A DNA stretch of 8,661 bases from Rubrobacter sp. (GTDB lineage: Bacteria > Actinomycetota > Rubrobacteria > Rubrobacterales > Rubrobacteraceae), in contig JAFAPF010000092.1 of NCBI GenBank assembly GCA_019247245.1, positions 1 through 8,661 of the forward strand, read 5' to 3'. Below the pieces are notes generated by a model. That model was not told the DNA's origin, did no database searches, and saw only the letters and a list, made by a program, of their open reading frames with translations. Of this stretch, positions 6,740 through 8,661 are shown one piece after another. The position numbers were made by a program, and so were the translations under genes. Every line of letters begins with the position of its first letter. Positions within the stretch are counted from its first letter, which is position 1.

Positions 6740-8545
6740 ATGAGGAGCATCGAATCCATCGCTCGCCCACCTCAGGAGTACGCCGAGAACAAAGGTGAGA
6801 CCGCCCGTCGCCTACTTTCGGAGCTCGACCCGTATCGTCGGCGTCTATTTCTGGTCTTAGTGCTCGTCGTGCTGGGGGCGCTCGCGCAGGCCGGAGGCCC
6901 GTAGCTGATCGGGCGTGCAATAGACGAGGACATTCTGGGGAGATCCCATGGGCCTCTTCCGGACGATGCTCCTGCTGGTCAGAGTCTACGCAAAGGGCAC
7001 GCTCGCCCAACGCGGACAGATCCGTCAGATCGGCGCGGTGGGCCAAAGCGTACTAGCTGTTCTTCGAGCTCGTATCTTCGAGAGGCTCCAACACCTGCCT
7101 TTAGGCTACTTTGACCGGCGGCCAGTCGGCGATCTGATGAGCCGTGCAACCAACGACGTGGACACCTTGAATCAGCTGCTCTCACAGGGCCTGACCCAAC
7201 TTTTGGGCTCGCTCTTCAGCTTGCTAGGCATCGTGGTAGCGTTGCTGGTTCTGGATATCCGGCTCGCCCTGGTCTGTTTCACCATCATCCCGGTGATGCT
7301 TTTCACGACTTCCTCCTTCGCCCGTCGGGCACGCAAGGGCTTCCGCACCACGCGTGAGACGGTCGGGAGCGTCACAGCAAACCTTCAGGAGGAGATCGTC
7401 GGTGTACGCGAAGCTCAGGCCTTCAACCGTGCCGAGGCGAACATCACCCGCTTCCAGGAGCGTAACGCCGCCAACCAGATCGCGAACGTGCAGGCCGTCG
7501 CCATAACTTCTGCCTTCGCCCCGACCATAGACGCCCTCTCGACGCTGGTAACGGCAGTGGTGATCGGCTACGGCAGCTACCTCGTGTACATAGGTCCCTC
7601 TACGTCGGACTTCTGGCGGCGTTTTTGATCTACGTCCAGCAGTTCTTCCGGCCCATCCAGCTCGCCTCCCAGGTCTACACCCAGGCTCAGGCGTCCCTCG
7701 GCGGGGCGGAACGCATCTATAACGTCCTCGACGAGGAGCTCGAGCCTGCCGATCCTCCTGGCACCGCGAAGCTAGGCCAGATCGAAGGTCGCATCGAGCT
7801 CAAGGACGTCTGGTTTGCATACGAGCCCGGGTACCCGGTGTTAAAGAGTGTGAGCTTTTTTACCGCCAGTCAAGCACACGGTCGCGCTGGTGGGCGCCAC
7901 GGGGGCTGGCAAGACCACCATAGCCAACCTCATCCCCCGTTTCTACGACATCACGAGTGGATCTGTGCGGGTGGATTGGCATGACTTGCGCGAGGTCTCG
8001 CGGAGAAGCCTGCGCGCGAACATCGCCACGGTATTGCAGGAGCCGTTCCTGTTCTCCGGCACAATCGCGGAGAACATCGCCTACGGGCGGGCGACGAGAA
8101 GCTAGCGACGCGTGAGGAGGTCGAGAGTGCCGCCAGCACCGCTTAGACCCATGATTTCATCTCGAAGCTGCCAGAGGGATACGATACGCTCCTTGGTGAA
8201 GGCGGAGGGTCCTTGAGCCAGGACCAGCGCCAATTGCTCTCCTTTTCCCGCGCCGTGCTCGCTGACCTGCGCATCCTCATCCTAGACGAGACTACGATCA
8301 ACATCGACACTCGTATGGAAGCAGTGATCCAAGAGGCACTCGGAAGGCTTTTGGCTAAGCGTACGAGCGTCGTGATCGCTCATCGCTTAAGTACCATCCG
8401 CAACGCCGACCAGACCTTGGTGATCGAAGAGGGCCGTATCGCCGAGCGTGGCACCCACGCCTCGTTGCTAGTTGCTGGAGGCCTCTACGCCGACCTCTAT
8501 CATCAACAGTTCCGCGAGCCGATCTCTTTTCCCTTCGGCGGCTAA
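6740..8545 (+). pseudogene. ABC exporter half-transporter, consensus-site subunit (TM288/LmrD type), two stops and four frameshifts
   Basis: Partner-type half exporter, membrane domain then ATPase. ATG 6740 (MRSIESIARPPQEYAENKGE) is 12 nt after the sugar dehydrogenase stop and is the first start after stops in that frame. The first membrane helix is cut by TAG 6902-6904 (AGGP-stop-LIGRAIDEDIL). Frame changes alternate +1, -1, +1, -1 near 6938, 7597, 7858 (an extra T in a run of six at 7856-7861) and 8091. The membrane part includes GYFDRRPVGDLMSRATNDVD and EEIVGVREAQAFNR. Walker A is GATGAGKTT (7893-7919), the Q-loop region [13 protein letters not shown] 8144-8146 sits in the helical subdomain. 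The signature motif reads LSQDQ (8213-8227) instead of LSQGQ. Walker B LILDE retains Glu (8288-8290), the D-loop Asp is at 8306-8308, and the H-loop His at 8381-8383. The last part, ERGTHASLLVAGGLYADLY, ends at TAA 8543-8545. Substrate unknown. Confidence 0.9.
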
Positions 8546-8564
8546 ATAGAGGCTTTGGCCCGGG

Positions 8565-8573
8565 TGTTAGAAT
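8565..8573 (+). promoter_or_regulatory. possible extended -10 promoter for a gene beyond the right edge
   Basis: TGTTAGAAT fits the extended -10 pattern TGnTATAAT with one mismatch. No good -35 box lies 16-18 nt upstream, which extended -10 promoters can tolerate. Transcription would begin near 8580, giving a leader of about 80 nt up to the Shine-Dalgarno at 8652. Confidence 0.3.
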
Positions 8574-8651
8574 CCCAGCTAGATGCCTTGGAAGTTGTTG
8601 CACATTTTTGTAGAAGCGGCAGTTTTCAGAAAGTACGTCCAAATTTTTAAG

Positions 8652-8657
8652 AAGGAG
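8652..8657 (+). promoter_or_regulatory. Shine-Dalgarno at the window edge
   Basis: AAGGAG four bases from the end of the window, after an AT-rich stretch (AAATTTTTAAG). A start codon would be expected just outside the window on the + strand. Confidence 0.5.
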
Positions 8658-8661
8658 CCTG

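Noticed and set aside
8551..8580. Rho-independent terminator after the last ABC gene.
   Set aside because: Only three or four base pairs can be formed around GGG...CCC and no T-run follows the stem.
1..8661. Alternative genetic code with TAG or TGA reassigned to an amino acid.
   Set aside because: The stops replace different residues (judged from family: Arg, Tyr, Trp and others), normal genes here end in TAG, TGA and TAA, and frameshifts cannot be explained by recoding.

Overview
The window looks like a high-GC actinobacterial chromosome in the style of Rubrobacter. This is judged from the protein flavour, GC-rich third codon positions, strong AAAGGAG-type ribosome sites and GTG/TTG starts; genus-level placement is an inference. 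All recognisable genes lie on the + strand. The striking property is decay. Of eight recognisable protein genes only two read through intact: a three-cluster iron-sulfur protein (801-1451) and an aldo/keto reductase (3953-4828). The other six carry premature stops, 1-2 nt frameshifts, a lost start codon, a tandem duplication or an internal deletion, yet remain clearly identifiable when the frames are joined.

Layout. 1-671: remnant of a DUF5996-family protein with an internal deletion, two stops and two frameshifts. 679-804: possible 41-codon ORF overlapping the next start. 749-777: candidate promoter. 801-1451: intact Fer4_19 + CDGSH + CDGSH protein. 1448-1582: possible small overlapping ORF. 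1629-1961: single-domain rhodanese with two stops at its active-site loop. About 2119-3914: half-size ABC exporter of the degenerate-site (TM287/LmrC) type, three frameshifts. 3953-4828: intact aldo/keto reductase. 4883-5426: nitroreductase with one frameshift. 5531-6727: lipoprotein PQQ-type sugar dehydrogenase with start loss, a stop and three frame disruptions. 6740-8545: second half-size ABC exporter, of the consensus-site (TM288/LmrD) type, with two stops and four frameshifts. 8546-8661: no gene, but an extended -10-like element and a terminal Shine-Dalgarno that suggest another gene starts just past the right edge.

How the genes fit together. The two ABC halves have complementary catalytic features and look like the two subunits of one heterodimeric exporter. 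Such pairs are usually adjacent; here three redox genes (aldo/keto reductase, nitroreductase, sugar dehydrogenase) sit between them. The three redox genes share a near-identical AAAGGAGC ribosome site. The left part (iron-sulfur protein and rhodanese) suggests an iron-sulfur or sulfur-handling group. I see no phage, IS, CRISPR, tRNA or rRNA signal. The main interpretive choice is between true pseudogenes and sequencing error; the mixture of substitutions to stop, a lost start, a 14-nt duplication, a large deletion and two clean genes favours real decay.
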